Source: Phoronis australis (lineage: Eukaryota; Phoronida; Phoronidae). From it: 64,000 bases of DNA. Below the pieces are notes generated by a model, which was not told the origin of the DNA, did not search any database, and was given only the letters and a program-made list of their open reading frames with translations. The stretch covers positions 522,343 through 586,342 of the forward strand of contig NMRA01000019.1 in assembly GCA_002633005.1 (NCBI GenBank), given 5' to 3'. This document shows positions 23,081 through 34,622 of this stretch, in pieces; the stretch's first letter is position 1; each line of letters opens with the position of its first letter. A program made the translations under genes and the position numbers.

Positions 23081-25380
23081 TGCTGGTTGTTTTCTTTGTA
23101 CGTATTCCTTGTTGGTGGGCTTGGGTTCTCCATACACCTGTATAGATTGTGTTAAAATTACTAAGTATAATGAAGTTTTGTTTGGAGGATTTATAAAAAT
23201 GTTTTGTTGATTTATAATATGGAAAGAATCTGAGAGATCTTTACAGCCATATTTCATCTCTGGGTGTGTTTGGTTATTTTAAAGGCCTATGCAGTACCTT
23301 TTATTTTGGACACATGCTCTTGTGCATTTCAGCTGTGTACTATTTCGGTGGGGAGGATTATTTTTGACTACGATTTTCTAAAGCCTTACTTCCATCTCAT
23401 ATCTTCTTAGATTGTGACTATAACATGAGTGAATCTTTGTTTTGATCGGTTGTATGATCTCTTTCTGTTTTATCTTTAGTTTGAAGTTGCCTAGTTTTAG
23501 GATCCCGAAAGTTCCGTCTGCCTGTTTTTAATCTCTTTAATAAAGCTTAATCCATTCTGGTAACGACTAGAAATTAAATGGTAATTCGGTTTGTATACAG
23601 AAAAGGTGATGCCTTATTGAGTGCTATGTAGAAATTGTTTCGTCGGAATGTGTTAACTCTATGTTACGACCCAAACTTGTGATTTTAGGAAGAGCGAAGC
23701 GCAGTCATGACGTGAAATTGAATAAGTAGATAACAGACTCAATTTGGGAACGAAACTGTCTGCATACGTGGATGTACATTAGTTTTTGATTTGTGTTATA
23801 GCCCACCGGCACTTACACAGCAAAGGGCAGGGATGCAATGTCTCTGTAACAATTGCGTGTGCGCCGCGCGCCTTTCTGAGTGTTGGGCATTGCACTATGT
23901 TTGATTTTTAACCAGCTTTACTTTGGCTCCGTTTCATTGGGCTGTTACTGTTCACTATCTACACTACTTTGAATGCGCGATATCCTACGAACAGACTTGG
24001 CTGTAGCCTGTTGTGTATGGGGGCCTAAACAAAAAATATTTCTCATCGCGTCAAGGATAAAATCCGGACACGTCGTCGGGAGATTTTAGCCACTGACTAG
24101 GGCATTTTTAAAGGCCACGAACGACGTTTTAAAATAAAAACGTTTCGTAAACACGCAAGTTTATGTCAGGCGTGCAAGTTCAATGTCGAACAGCACGGTC
24201 TAATTAAACCAGAGCTCATGTTACGCTGACAACGAATAACTGCAGCCTTGGGTGTACGTCCCATTTATATTTTCATCAGAAATTTCCGTCCTACGGGACT
24301 CGGAGATTGTTTTCATAGCTAAAGCGCCAAACACAAGCTAAACGCAAGACAATCGAGTAACGGGTCGTGACATCGTCAAGACAAGGTAAAAATTACAAAG
24401 CCCGTTACACCGATTCTCGGATTCAAGCCTTATAGAGTACTAATCATTCGTTGAACGTTTTAGTGACACGGGAGTTGCGTTGATCCTAAATTAGCGTTTC
24501 TAAAATTTCCCTTGTCCGAAAGTCGCGGACAAAAATCCGACGTTTATGACATTGTCCGAAATTCGAGGATCATTGAAAAACAGTTTTTGGACCTTGTACG
24601 AATTTCGTGGACTGTGAAAAACTCATTTCAGAAATATTTATTCTTGGTCGAAAATGGCGGGCCGTTCGAAAATCGCGCGACTTTACCGTACATCTGCCTG
24701 CCGTGCCTTACTGATGATTCTACAAACAATTCTGCAAAATGATGGATTGTGCCAACACAGTTGTTGTTTAGTCTTTGATCAGGGGTCGTTAATAGCTAAA
24801 CTGAGACAACGATATTGAAGCAACGGAAACTAAATACGTTCGTGAGATGGTATGCATTTACACTACCTCTGTTTATCCTCGTTATACTTAAAACAATTTG
24901 ACCACTAACCTGTGCCACATCTGTGCTTGAATTTTAATGTTGATTGTAAAATGTGTTAGTCTCTGGAGGCATCCATAATCCTTCAAAGTAAATTGAAATA
25001 CGATGATGTCTCATCTGTGATCAGCACATTCTAAATGTAAAGGTTTTGCGATCAACATGGTCACTACGTACGGATTATTTAGGACCATATTGGCAGGTAT
25101 GCGTATTGAACCAAATATCTACAAAAACTGTATCTTTTGACTCGGTAGAGTATATTTCTAAAAGGAGAAAACTCACTCTGGAATTTTATTTTGTCGTTTT
25201 ACCAATCCGCTATTAGTTAGTCACGTGACTATGCATTTTTAGTAAAATTAATGAATATAGCAAGTGCTTCGATATAAAAAACGGTAAGTGGATAATGCTA
25301 CTTCTTTATTGCGAAAAATATCCTTTGATGAAAACCGTCTGCGAATTTACGACAAACTTTAGTTCAACTTATAAACTGCG
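23081..25380. other. No gene recognised; CpG-rich patch near 23.8-24.7 kb
   Basis: The part from about 23820 to 24680 is richer in CG dinucleotides than its surroundings and holds several copies of a gtccgaaa(t/g)tcg(c/a)gga-like motif (24510-24680). A short frame from ATG at 24652 (MAGRSKIARLYRTSACRALL onward, ending 24816) has no support beyond being open. It could be a promoter region or an unrecognised repeat. Confidence 0.35.
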
Positions 25381-25651
25381 CAAAACCATTTGGATGGGCT
25401 TCTAAGTAGACGAAACTTAAACTAATACTTCTGAAAGCTTTGGTGATGTTCCGTTCTAAGTTATCGACATGATAATAATTAATAAGTTTAAACAACAGTT
25501 TATTGAAAGCAGCAACAAGCTCGAACTTTCAGTCAAAATTCAACTCTTGATTGAGACAATTTTCTGTCTTTATTGATTAGTTGCATCTTGTTACTAAAGA
25601 TTTCTATGATGGGCTTGTAATGAGAAGAGCTGACGGATGGCTGTTGTTTCA

Positions 25652-25801
25652 AACCAGGGCTGCGTTCCGTCAAAGCAAATTCAGGCAAGTTTTCGCGAGA
25701 TATCGCCTTGCTTTACAGGCGAAACGGCATATGTCAGCGATCTCAAGCCTTCACTCGCGAGTGACTTGAGTCTATGGAACGCGCTCCGGAGTTAGTTAAG
25801 T
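25652..25801. mobile_element. GCGTTCC-bounded element, copy 1
   Basis: The left side reads cagggctgcgttccg and the right side ggaacgcgctccgg, an inverted match around GCGTTCC. The body contains cgcgagatatcgccttg. A related element with the same ends lies at 48369-48510, and its right side also reads ggaacgcaccctgg. CAGGG-type ends suggest hAT, but no 8-bp target duplication was found here. Confidence 0.4.
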
Positions 25802-26610
25802 TGCTTGTCACGGAGGGTTTCAGTCACTAATGCATTATGGCGGTCAGGAGATTTAGTTTACAATCCAAGGATTAGAATACGATGGTGTTACCATGGAGGT
25901 GCAAATACGCCTGTAAATGAAGTTCAGAGTATGGTTGTAGCTTGAAGAATGGAATAGCTAAAATTGTTTCCTTGCTTTTCCAAACATTATGTGACAGTTG
26001 TTAAGAGTTGACGACATTCTCAATTAAACTTGTGAAAGACCATTCATGTCGCATAGTTTTTGATTGCGACATAGCGCACCGCCTGGTCGCCTATGTAGCC
26101 GGTATGTCACAGTGCATCGTAAACGCGCCAAGCGCACGAATACAAAGCGCGCACCAAAGGGTTCTTAAACGACCATCTTTCTGCTCGTTGAAATGTGACC
26201 ATTCAATTTACACAGTTGCTTAATTAACGGGGGTATTTATTCGACGGGTTCCATCGAACCCCCCCCCCCTCAAAAGGGTCCAGCCTTAGGCTATCCGTTA
26301 AAGATGGGATACAGATGGATAAGAACAAAATTGTCGCATCTCCTGGTACTACTAACTACAATGATAACCAAGTTACCAATAATTTTGAATTTCCTTCAAG
26401 TTCTTCACATAATCATCGGGCCGCACCCGGCCAACTTCGCCCGAACGGTGTTAGCGCAGACGGCATGACCGTGCAGACGATTAGAGGAGGCGTTATGTTA
26501 TTCATCGCCATTGAGCGCGCGCGACGGCACGGTTAACAAGGGAGTCGAGAAGTAAATGTCTACACCTAGATAGACTATATAGCAGCGAATAGCTCCCAAA
26601 AGGTAGTGCA

Positions 26611-26766
26611 CAGTGCTGCAGTGGGGCGTAGGCGCTCGTAGGCGCAGCCAACCACCTTTAAGCATTTGTACGCAGCACCTACGCACCGTAAGTTACGTTG
26701 AGTGCTCAAGATGATACGGTGGGCTTTTGGCGCCTACTTACCTTTAAGTTTACCACTACAGCACTG
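26611..26766. mobile_element. hAT-like MITE with 8-bp flanking repeat
   Basis: The ends cagtgctgcagtgg (26611-26624) and ccactacagcactg (26753-26766) are inverted. The flanks gtagtgca (26603-26610) and gtagtgcg (26767-26774) match in 7 of 8 bases, the length expected for hAT target duplication. The interior folds further through ggcgtaggcgc and ggcgcctac-like arms. It has no coding capacity. Confidence 0.65.
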
Positions 26767-26856
26767 GTAGTGCGATGTGAATGCCTAAAATCGACTAAGA
26801 AACAAAGCAACAGAAAATAGGTTTGTTATCTGGTATTTTGGTTTACTTGCTGGCAG

Positions 26857-27012
26857 AGTACGAAAAGGTGCAGGCATTTTCAAATTTCGCCAAAGTTTTC
26901 GTCAAATATGTTGTTCACCCAGTGTCCACTTTGAATGTGGATTGGTGGATTGACATGCATGCGTATTCACGTGTATGCGTTTCCATTCTTTTAAATTCGG
27001 TACACGCCCACG
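26857..27012 (+). CDS. Candidate exon of unknown gene, haplotype copy 1
   Basis: A stretch of 156 bases between a ttgctggcag acceptor (ends 26856) and a gtaagt donor at 27013 is open for 51 codons: EYEKVQAFSNFAKVFVKYVV, then HPVSTLNVDWWIDMHAYSRV and CVSILLNSVHAHG. The same segment at 29456-29611 differs at only two bases, both third-position synonymous (His CAC/CAT and Val GTA/GTG), while non-coding parts of the same block differ more freely, with indels. No domain is recognised, and neighbouring exons were not found. It may belong to a real gene or to a recently active element. Confidence 0.35.
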
Positions 27013-27433
27013 GTAAGTTCAATATAGGCAGTCCTCCGTCGTTCAAAAACCAAACTGCATTTTCTTGCACAGAAAACCTCGACGAGCATGTTCACATTAT
27101 TAGGGAAAAGTAGGTCTAGACCTAATAAAAACTTTGGTCAATGAAAAAAGTCTTCTCTTGTCAATCAGTGGCTATGGTGCACAGCCTCTCAGACTTCACT
27201 GATACGACCAACGAACTTGGTAGAAAAGATTCCAAGGTTTCATGTCATTACTCCGAAGATCACTACTCCGAAGGAACCTTCGAAAGTTCATTACTTCGAA
27301 TCGATCCACAATGCCGAAACCAGAACTCCGACACTTCATTACTGACTCTTGATTTTCTGCTACTCAGTTATAACTGACATGAATAAAGTTTTGTATTTGT
27401 GTTCATTTGGTAACCACTTAAAGCATAGGCGGA

Positions 27434-27959
27434 TTTAGGGGGGCCCAGGGGGCCCGCCCCCCCTTGGCTGCCGCAAAAAAATAAAACAGTAAGAGCGTAG
27501 GGAAATGTTGAGTTTATTAATTAACCCCGGTAATTAAAATTATACGGATGAAAAAAGATTTAAATGTGTGCAGTTTTAGTGTTGGGGGGGGGCTCAAATC
27601 CAATTTCAAGTGTCAAATTCGGAACGGCGCATTCGTAACGGAACTATGGCTAAGTATAGGCTCTCCCGTGATATCCAAGGCGACCGGCAGTGGCGCTGCG
27701 CACTACGACTCAGTTTCCGTCGTCTGCTCCACTGTGCAATGAAGAAAATTTGCTTCATTTTTTAAAGAAAATGGAACCTGAGTGACGATGAAAAAACAGA
27801 GCGCTGCTGGTAAGATGGGAATTTTAATCGAAGCCTTAGTGAATCACTCAGAAATTCGCAATACTCTCTTTGTCAAACCTTATGTTAAGACGATTTTCAA
27901 AGCAATCCCGTCATTATTGCCAACACGAAAAACGGATTTGGTCTTTTGGGCATTTGAAG
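27434..27959 (+). mobile_element. End of a hAT-like element (CATAGGCGGATTTAGG family), cut at a single N
   Basis: The segment begins cataggcggatttaggggggc. From 27598 on, its body is nearly the same as 56381-56739, which ends at the CAGTGGCGGATCTA-type terminus at 57189. The same CATAGGCGG terminus appears inverted at 61841-61869. The copy stops at the N at 27960 exactly where its relative continues. No intact transposase is visible. Confidence 0.55.
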
Positions 27960-28230
27960 NCAAAACCGTTTGGATGGGCTTCTAAGTAGACGAAACTTAA
28001 ACTAATTCTTCTGAAAGCTTTGGTGATGTTCCGTTCTAAGTTATCGACATGATAGTAATTAATAAGTTTAAACAACAGTTTATTGAGAGCAGCAATAAGC
28101 TCGAACTTTCAGTCAAAATTCAACTCTTGATTGAGACAATTTTCTGTCTTTATTGATTAGTTGCATCTTGTTGGTAATGATTTCTATGATGGGCTTGTAA
28201 TGAGAAGAGATGACGGATGGCTGTTGTTTC

Positions 28231-28383
28231 AAACCAGGGCTGCGTTCCGTCAAAGCAAATTCCTACAGAGATGACGCAAGTTTTCGCGAGATATCGCCTT
28301 GCTCTACAGGCGAAACGGCATATGTCAGCGATCTCAAGGCCTTCACTCGCGAGTGTCTTGCGTCTATGGAACGCGCTCTGGAG
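28231..28383. mobile_element. GCGTTCC-bounded element, copy 2
   Basis: Counterpart of 25652-25801 with the same ends and a slightly longer body; several small indels separate the two. Confidence 0.4.
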
Positions 28384-29215
28384 TTAGTTAAGTTGCTTGT
28401 CTCGGAGGGTTTCAGTCACTAATGCATTATGGCGGTCAGGAGATTTAGTTTACAACCGAAGGATTAGAATACGATGGTGTTACCATGAAGGTGCAAATAC
28501 GCCTGTAAAGGGAGTTAAGAGTATGGTTGTAGCTTGAAGAATGGAATAGCAAAAAATTGCAAATTATACTGTTTCCTTGCTTTTCCAAACATTATGTGAC
28601 AGTTCTTAAGAGTTGACGACATTCTTAATTAAACTTGTGAAAGACCATTCATGTCGCATAGTTTTTGATTGCGACATAGCGCACCGCCTGGTCGCCAATG
28701 CAGCCGGTATGTCACAGTGCAACGTAAACTCGCCAAGCGCACGAATACAAAGCGCGCACCAAAGGGTTCTTAAACGACCATCTTTCCGCTCGTTGAAATG
28801 TGTTCATTCAATTTACACAGTTGCTTAATTAACGGCGGTATTTATTCGACGGGTTCCATCGAACCCCCCCCCCCTCAAAAGGGTCCAGCCTTTGGCTATC
28901 CTTTAAAGATGGGATATAGATGGATAAGAACAAAATTGTTGCATCTCCTGGTGACTACTAACTATAACCAAGTTACCAATAATTTTGAATTTCCTTCAAG
29001 TTCTTCACATAATCATCGGGCCGCACCCGGCCAACTTCGCCCCGGCGAACGGTGTTAACGCAGACGGCATGACCGTGCAGACGATTCGAGGAGGCGTTAT
29101 GTTATTCATCGCCATTGGACGCGCGCGACGGCGCGGGTAACAAGGGAGTCGAGAAGTAAATGTCTATACTTAGATAGGCTATATAGCAGCGAAATAGCTC
29201 CCAAAAGGTAGTGCA

Positions 29216-29361
29216 CAGTGCTGTAGTGGGGCGTAGGCGCAGCCAACCACCTTTAAGCATTTGTACGTAGCGCCTACGCACCGTAAGTTACGTTGAGTGC
29301 TCAAGATGATACGGTGGGCTTTTTGCGCCTACTTACCTTTAAGTTTACCACTACAGCACTG
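29216..29361. mobile_element. hAT-like MITE, haplotype copy 2
   Basis: Same insertion as at 26611-26766: cagtgctgtagtgg at the left, ccactacagcactg at the right, flanks gtagtgca (29208-29215) and atagtgcg (29362-29369). It is shorter inside, lacking one ggcgctcgta-like segment. Confidence 0.6.
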
Positions 29362-29455
29362 ATAGTGCGCTGTGAATGCCTAAAACCGACTAAGAAACAA
29401 AGCAACAGAAAATAGGTTGGTTATCTGGTAATGATTTTGGTTTACTTGCTGGCAG

Positions 29456-29611
29456 AGTACGAAAAGGTGCAGGCATTTTCAAATTTCGCCAAAGTTTTCG
29501 TCAAATATGTTGTTCATCCAGTGTCCACTTTGAATGTGGATTGGTGGATTGACATGCATGCGTATTCACGTGTGTGCGTTTCCATTCTTTTAAATTCGGT
29601 ACACGCCCACG
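29456..29611 (+). CDS. Candidate exon of unknown gene, haplotype copy 2
   Basis: Same 156-base exon candidate as 26857-27012, with acceptor ggcag ending 29455 and donor gtaagt at 29612. The encoded 51 residues are identical. Sequence beyond the donor diverges from copy 1 after about 26 bases, so no shared downstream exon can be proposed. Confidence 0.35.
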
Positions 29612-30179
29612 GTAAGTTCAATATAGGCAGTCCTCCGGGAAATGGTGTTGCCACGTCATATATTCCCGTCCGTCTCTGCAGTTCTACCAGTCAGTCATTC
29701 AGTCAGCCTGTCAGTCGGACAGTCTATGCCGGTATCTGTCTGCTTGCCTGCGTGTCTGTATATCTGTCCATCTGTTTGTCTACCTTTATATTTCTCCAAC
29801 TGCAACACATAGTCACTGTTGAAACGTGCTGGTGACGTCACGCAACCATTGTCCTGATGACCAAGGTGCGCGAAAGGTGATAGGCGCTAAACTTGGAAAT
29901 TCAATACTCCATCCATTACTTGTAAACGTGCGCGTACATCACTGTTGACGTTCTTTTTAATATACGAGGGCACGTTCTGCAGACACAATGCACTCGCGAG
30001 TAAAGCTTGTGTAACCACGAGCTTCCCATGGCGTTATGTCGCGAAGATTTGTGTGATTTCACTTTTCTCGCGCCGTGCTGTACGGAACGCAACCGGGGTC
30101 TTGTGGTGATATAACCATAGTTTACCGTTGAATTGACGTGCGAAAATAACTTTATTATCGTATTGAGCAAGTTCAAACT

Positions 30180-30341
30180 TACGGTGGCCCAAAAATAACA
30201 TCGCTCGTTTCTTTTTTAATTATCTCCGGATCTCGATATCCCGACTTATTTATTTCGAGATCCCAACATAATTAAGTCGGGATCTCGAGATTCTGAGATA
30301 AATAAAAAAGAAACGTGCGATGTCATCTTTAGGCCACCGTA
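30180..30341. mobile_element. Short palindromic MITE with TA flanks
   Basis: The ends cggtggcccaaaaataacat and the inverse of atgtcatctttaggccaccg bound a nearly full-length hairpin, with gtttcttttttaattatctc and tcgggatctcgaga arms inside. TA flanks both ends (30180-30181 and 30340-30341), as in Tc1/mariner-type MITEs. It has no coding capacity. Confidence 0.75.
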
Positions 30342-30772
30342 CTAACTACTATTTCACAACTCACATATTTGAAATTAGAAAACTGTACAATTTTCGTCAA
30401 TGAAAAAATAATGTATGGGCAATTTTCAATGTTGGTGAAATGGGGATTAAACCTACTTCACCAAAATGGTTCTATTGCCCAATAGAGTCCTTTCACATTG
30501 CTTCGCGCGCCAGGACAAATCACGCAATAAGCGCGTGAGTTTGCGAGAGTTGTAAGCCAAGCGGCATCGCAACGCAAAAGCGACCCAGTTTCTCAATATT
30601 TTTTACACTCTCGACGTGGTGTGAGTCTGTCCGACGGGATTAAACGACCCGACATAAAACTGAACTGAGTTCAGCTGTCTCAAACATGCAATATGAACTT
30701 GAGGTTTAAAATTATTATTTTCATATTACATGAATCTCTTCTAATTCCTTACTAACATTGGCCAATTTTCAG

Positions 30773-30997
30773 CGCATCATTTGTCGTGTCAAATATTGTT
30801 TGGCACTTGACACTGACGGGTTTTCTTTTCAAGGAGTAAAAGTGGCGGACGACCCCGGGAAGAACGAGATTGTGATAACATTTACAGGCGTAGATCAAAA
30901 TACACCACATGTCATACCTCGTCAGCTCGCCAAATGTCGGGAGTGTAAGAAGTTATTGAGAAACTGGGACGCGTTTGCCATCGCAACAGTGGAAGGC
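30773..30997 (+). CDS. Candidate internal exon of an unrecognised gene
   Basis: Exactly 75 codons lie between the acceptor ccaattttcag (ends 30772) and the donor gtgagt at 30998, phase 0 on both sides. The protein begins RIICRVKYCLALDTDGFSFQ and contains a CREC pair (AKCRECKKLLRNW) and alternating hydrophobic residues suggesting beta strands (NEIVITFTGV). Codon use is balanced and richer in GC than the flanks. A faint likeness to the domain preceding the protease in SENP6/7-type SUMO proteases (strand, 'GIK', then KCxxC) was considered but is not enough to assign. No neighbouring exon was found. Confidence 0.4.
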
Positions 30998-31084
30998 GTG
31001 AGTTTGTATATCGGGTACCATAGAATCATGCGCACGAGCATCCGAATCACTACGCAATAACCACCAAATGCTAAAGTGTTCGTG

Positions 31085-31250
31085 CGCGTGATTCGATGCA
31101 CGTGTGTATGATTTTGTGTTCGTATGTGTGATTTTTGTGGTTTGTACGTATGAATTTTGTTTGTATATGTGATTTTTGGGTTCGTATGCATGATTCATGG
31201 GTTCCTATGCATGATTCATAGGTTCATAGGTGGTTCGTAAGATGCGTATG
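31085..31250 (+). repeat. Degenerate tandem repeat, gtatg(t/c)(g/a)tgatttttgggttc-like units
   Basis: Six or so imperfect units of about 25 bp built on ttcgtatg(c)atgatt. The minus-strand frames through it (Tyr/Thr/His-rich repeats) are products of the repeat. Confidence 0.7.
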
Positions 31251-31889
31251 ATTCTGTATAACAGCCGCTCTTGTCCACTCGAGTCAAGCGCGCGTGCCAA
31301 ATTCGAGCATGTCTCTAAGCTATAGCAATATTTGCAAGAGATCATCAATATGTATGTTTGTAAGGGTACCCCTGTCTTGTTACTTTTTAATGTGAGAAAT
31401 TGTACTTTGGGCCCTTAGCTTTGAATATTTGAAATAAATGGCTGTTCTACTAGGTTTTTGTGTATAAGTTCGTGTGGTCGTTCACTGACTAATCTGTAGC
31501 CACCGAGTCTTTAGAACACGGTGACTGCAGGTTTTGGCGAGTGTGATTCTTCCACAAATTATCGAACATCTCCCCACTCAAAAACTATTTGTAGCCATAT
31601 TTTGAGACAGAAGCGTACGCATTGGAACTGGCTTACTTTTTAAATATCGTCAACAGTTAGGAGCAGATTAATTGCGGTTATTTATAACTTGTTGATCTTC
31701 CGCATTTTTGAAAGTGCGGTTATTGTTTGAAGTTATAATCTTTATTACCACCCTTGCCAATTCTTTAAACCCCGCATTTTTGTTTGCCAAATGTGCGAGT
31801 TATTCAAGACTACTTCAACAACAGTACGTGGCAAATCTTGATCGTCCATATTTTGTCTAACATAAGTGTCATGCAAAAATTCATTGACT

Positions 31890-31980
31890 AATAACAACAA
31901 CAACCACAACCACCACCACCACCACAACCACAACCACAACAACAACAACAACAACAACAATCACAATAATAATTGATAAT
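31890..31980 (+). repeat. CAA/CCA microsatellite
   Basis: Interrupted (caa)n and (cca)n runs followed by an aat/gat-rich tail. The Leu/Trp-rich minus-strand frame (31745-31960) reads through it and is spurious. Confidence 0.95.
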
Positions 31981-33649
31981 AATGATAATTTCAATACCAG
32001 TAAGTACGTGTACTTCAACTTCACGATAGTGTTATTGTTTTGTTGATGCATTCAACGAAACTGTCACAGAAATAGGGAGGCGTTTAGGGGCCACAACACC
32101 AATGAGTCACAACACGTATGAGAAAGCTCACCACACCTGTGGGAAATCACCACACAATTATAAATATTTAAAACACATTCGTAAACTAGCAACACAACAT
32201 AATTCTAAAATTCACAACACAACTGAAAGTTACAACACAATTCAACTTCACAATAGGTAGCGCGTTGAACAGAGGCCAAAATTCGAACTGGACTTGGTTT
32301 GCTCCAACCATTCGTGGCAATCACTTTACATTTAATCCACAAACCTGCCGTCAAACCATACAGACTTCATTTTCCTCATTTTTGGGGGTTGGCTCTACAA
32401 AAGCCCAAGAACCGTGGTCTTAGACCTTAGCCTTAGGCGGCCCATTACACAGGGTTTTGGCTGCCGACTCACACCGAAGGCGAAGACAGGGATGAGTTCT
32501 TCCCTCACGTCCTTATCAAGAGTTAGAAAAAAGGAGTTTGTAGCATTACCAACTCACAAGCACTACTCATGATAACTGAAACTTAATTATGCTACAGATA
32601 TTTAATCAGTTGATTCACATCGGAAAAAATACTGGCACACAAAAATATTACACCAAATTTGACAGCTTTCTCCCCAAATTTACCACTTCCCTGCAACTGT
32701 TAGAAAAAATCTGACTACATATGAATAGTGCTAGTACTCCTTAGATTTTAAAAATGTGGTAATAGTATGCCCCTTACAAGTTGTTTTTTTGGCAATTTTG
32801 ATCCGTTTGCCAGCCACCTCAGTGAAATCGCACCCGATTTCTCAGACAGCAGACGATAGGGGTTGAAAGCAAACGACAGCCGCCATTTCGCATCAAAAGC
32901 AGATCGCGGCCAAAAAACTTGTCTTTTCTCGTTCAACAGCACAAGCAAGTCACTTTCCTTAAAATTATTTTCAACGCCAAACCTGACTGGGTGACACATG
33001 CCCCTCTCATAAATTCTAGAAATTCACTAGACAATGCCCCGTGGCCGCAGCCTAACTGTTGAGTGCTACCAAAGACGCTCTACGGTCTCTGGTGCTACCT
33101 TATCTACCGGGATGCGGAAATCCTGACATTTTCTAGTCAGAGCACACCTTTACTTACCCTCTGACACAGCACCACCTATACTTCGTTTAGCACTGTGATA
33201 GAGTGCCGGTAATCCTTACTGTGAGGAAACTTTTTGGCTTATATCCTTCAGACAAGTGGAATTTGGCAAAAATCTGGTCGGTGGTGATTTTATATCAATT
33301 TTAACCTAAATTTTTGGAATCCAGAGTGAAACAGCATTTCGATTCTTGTCTCCTGTCGTGCACAGGGGCAGCCGTGAATTTGTGATTTTAGGTAGCCTAC
33401 CTAAAGTCCACAGTCGATATTTCTTGGTCATTTTTGGCATCTCAGCTTTTTCCGGTGGACGCAGCAAGGTTAAAAGGCATGTTTTTTTTGAATTTCTTCA
33501 TCTTTGAGAAACCCGAGGTTATTTCTGTCGGGGCCCTGCGGTGTGTTGTGAGTTTGTCTCGTTCCTCATACTCAACTACATGTAAGATGCAGTTCTGCAA
33601 AGTAGGGTGAAGCTTCGCACGAACCCAGGGTAGAGTTCAAAAGTTGCAG

Positions 33650-33725
33650 TGGTGGATTTAAGGGGGGCCAAGGGGGCCATGCCTCCCTCCTGAAATTCTC
33701 CCAGATACCATTTGGCAGTTCGAGG
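33650..33725 (+). mobile_element. Probable terminus of a hAT-like element
   Basis: cagtggtggatttaagggggg (starting about 33645) resembles the CAGTGGCGGATCTA and CATAGGCGGATTTAGG termini at 55598, 57189, 27434 and 61869. Its other end was not identified; a single N lies at 33816. Confidence 0.4.
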
Positions 33726-34398
33726 TGCGAATTGCTGACTAGCACATGCGCGCACCCAGGGGAGTTCGGGGGCCCAATACACAGTGCATAGGCCTTGAAC
33801 AAACCCCGTGTACCGNCCTGAGCTGTCTCGCGTGCTCTTATTACAAATACACAGCAATGTCTCGCGCAGTCTGGCCACGTTTTGCTTTTCTACCGAAGTC
33901 CTAGTGTTAGGTGACATTCAAAAGTTTTTCTTGTTTGGCCTCCTCAGGCAGGGTGGACTTAGGGAAAGCGGTTTATTTCTTTTTTACAACAAAACCACAA
34001 AATATTAAACACATGCAGTTACTGACCATGCATAAAGCGTTGTCTACAGGCTAAAAAATTGCATTCAAAGTGAGCCTTTTTCCTTTTTTGCCTACAGCAA
34101 ACCTAGCCGGCGACGCCAAAAAACGAGCGAGTATACACAAAACTGGCAATTTTCAAACCAAAACCACAACTCGCATGCAACTACTAGGCACCAGCAGACA
34201 ACACACTCAGAATGTCAAAACACTTCAGATTACAAAAATTGGAAAGCAAGTGTCATTGAGCGTTGACCAGCCCGTATTTTTTCTAACCTGAAAAGTCTAG
34301 GGGGTACCTGAATTTCCAGCCAAAACTTATCTAAAAGAAGTGATAGAATGTTTACGAACAGCAACATTTGCAAGAAAAATAGGTCAAGGGAGCAACAA

Positions 34399-34622
34399 CC
34401 TGGGTTTTTTTCAAAACAGGTTAAAAAAATGAGCAAATGCCATTCATAGCCACCACACTTACACTAAATTTCAAAGTAACCAGCCAGTCCAGCAGGAGAC
34501 AATTTCTCAACCTGAATTTTTTTCAAAACAGGTTAAAAAATTAAATGCCAATCATAGCCACCACACTTACATGAAATCGCAAAATGCCCAGCAAATTCAG
34601 CAGGCGCCAATTTCTTATGAAA
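34399..34622 (+). repeat. Tandem duplication of a 112-bp unit
   Basis: Units start at 34399 and 34511, each with ttttttcaaaacaggttaaa, then tcatagccaccacacttac and cagcagg. They are diverged by substitutions and small indels. They lie inside the foldback-like element. Confidence 0.8.

Larger units (their letters stand above)
25381..27038 (+). repeat. Duplicated block 2, copy 1 (1.66 kb)
   Basis: Matches 27961-29637 from caaaacc to gtcctccg with scattered substitutions and small indels. It carries a GCGTTCC-bounded element, a poly-C tract, a hAT-like MITE and a candidate exon. Confidence 0.92.
27961..29637 (+). repeat. Duplicated block 2, copy 2
   Basis: Starts on the base after the single N at 27960 and matches 25381-27038 up to tcctccg. 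Beyond that the two flanks differ completely. Confidence 0.92.

Noticed and set aside
26008-26223. 71-codon frame conserved in length in both copies (also 28613-28828).
   Set aside because: The two copies differ by many amino-acid changes and few silent ones, which is what non-coding drift gives.
31745-31960. Leu/Trp-rich minus-strand frame resembling a membrane segment.
   Set aside because: It is a translation of the CAA/CCA microsatellite.
33816-33816. Single N as another haplotype join.
   Set aside because: No duplicated flanks were found here; nor at 38394, which lies in a poly-G run and is probably an uncertain base.
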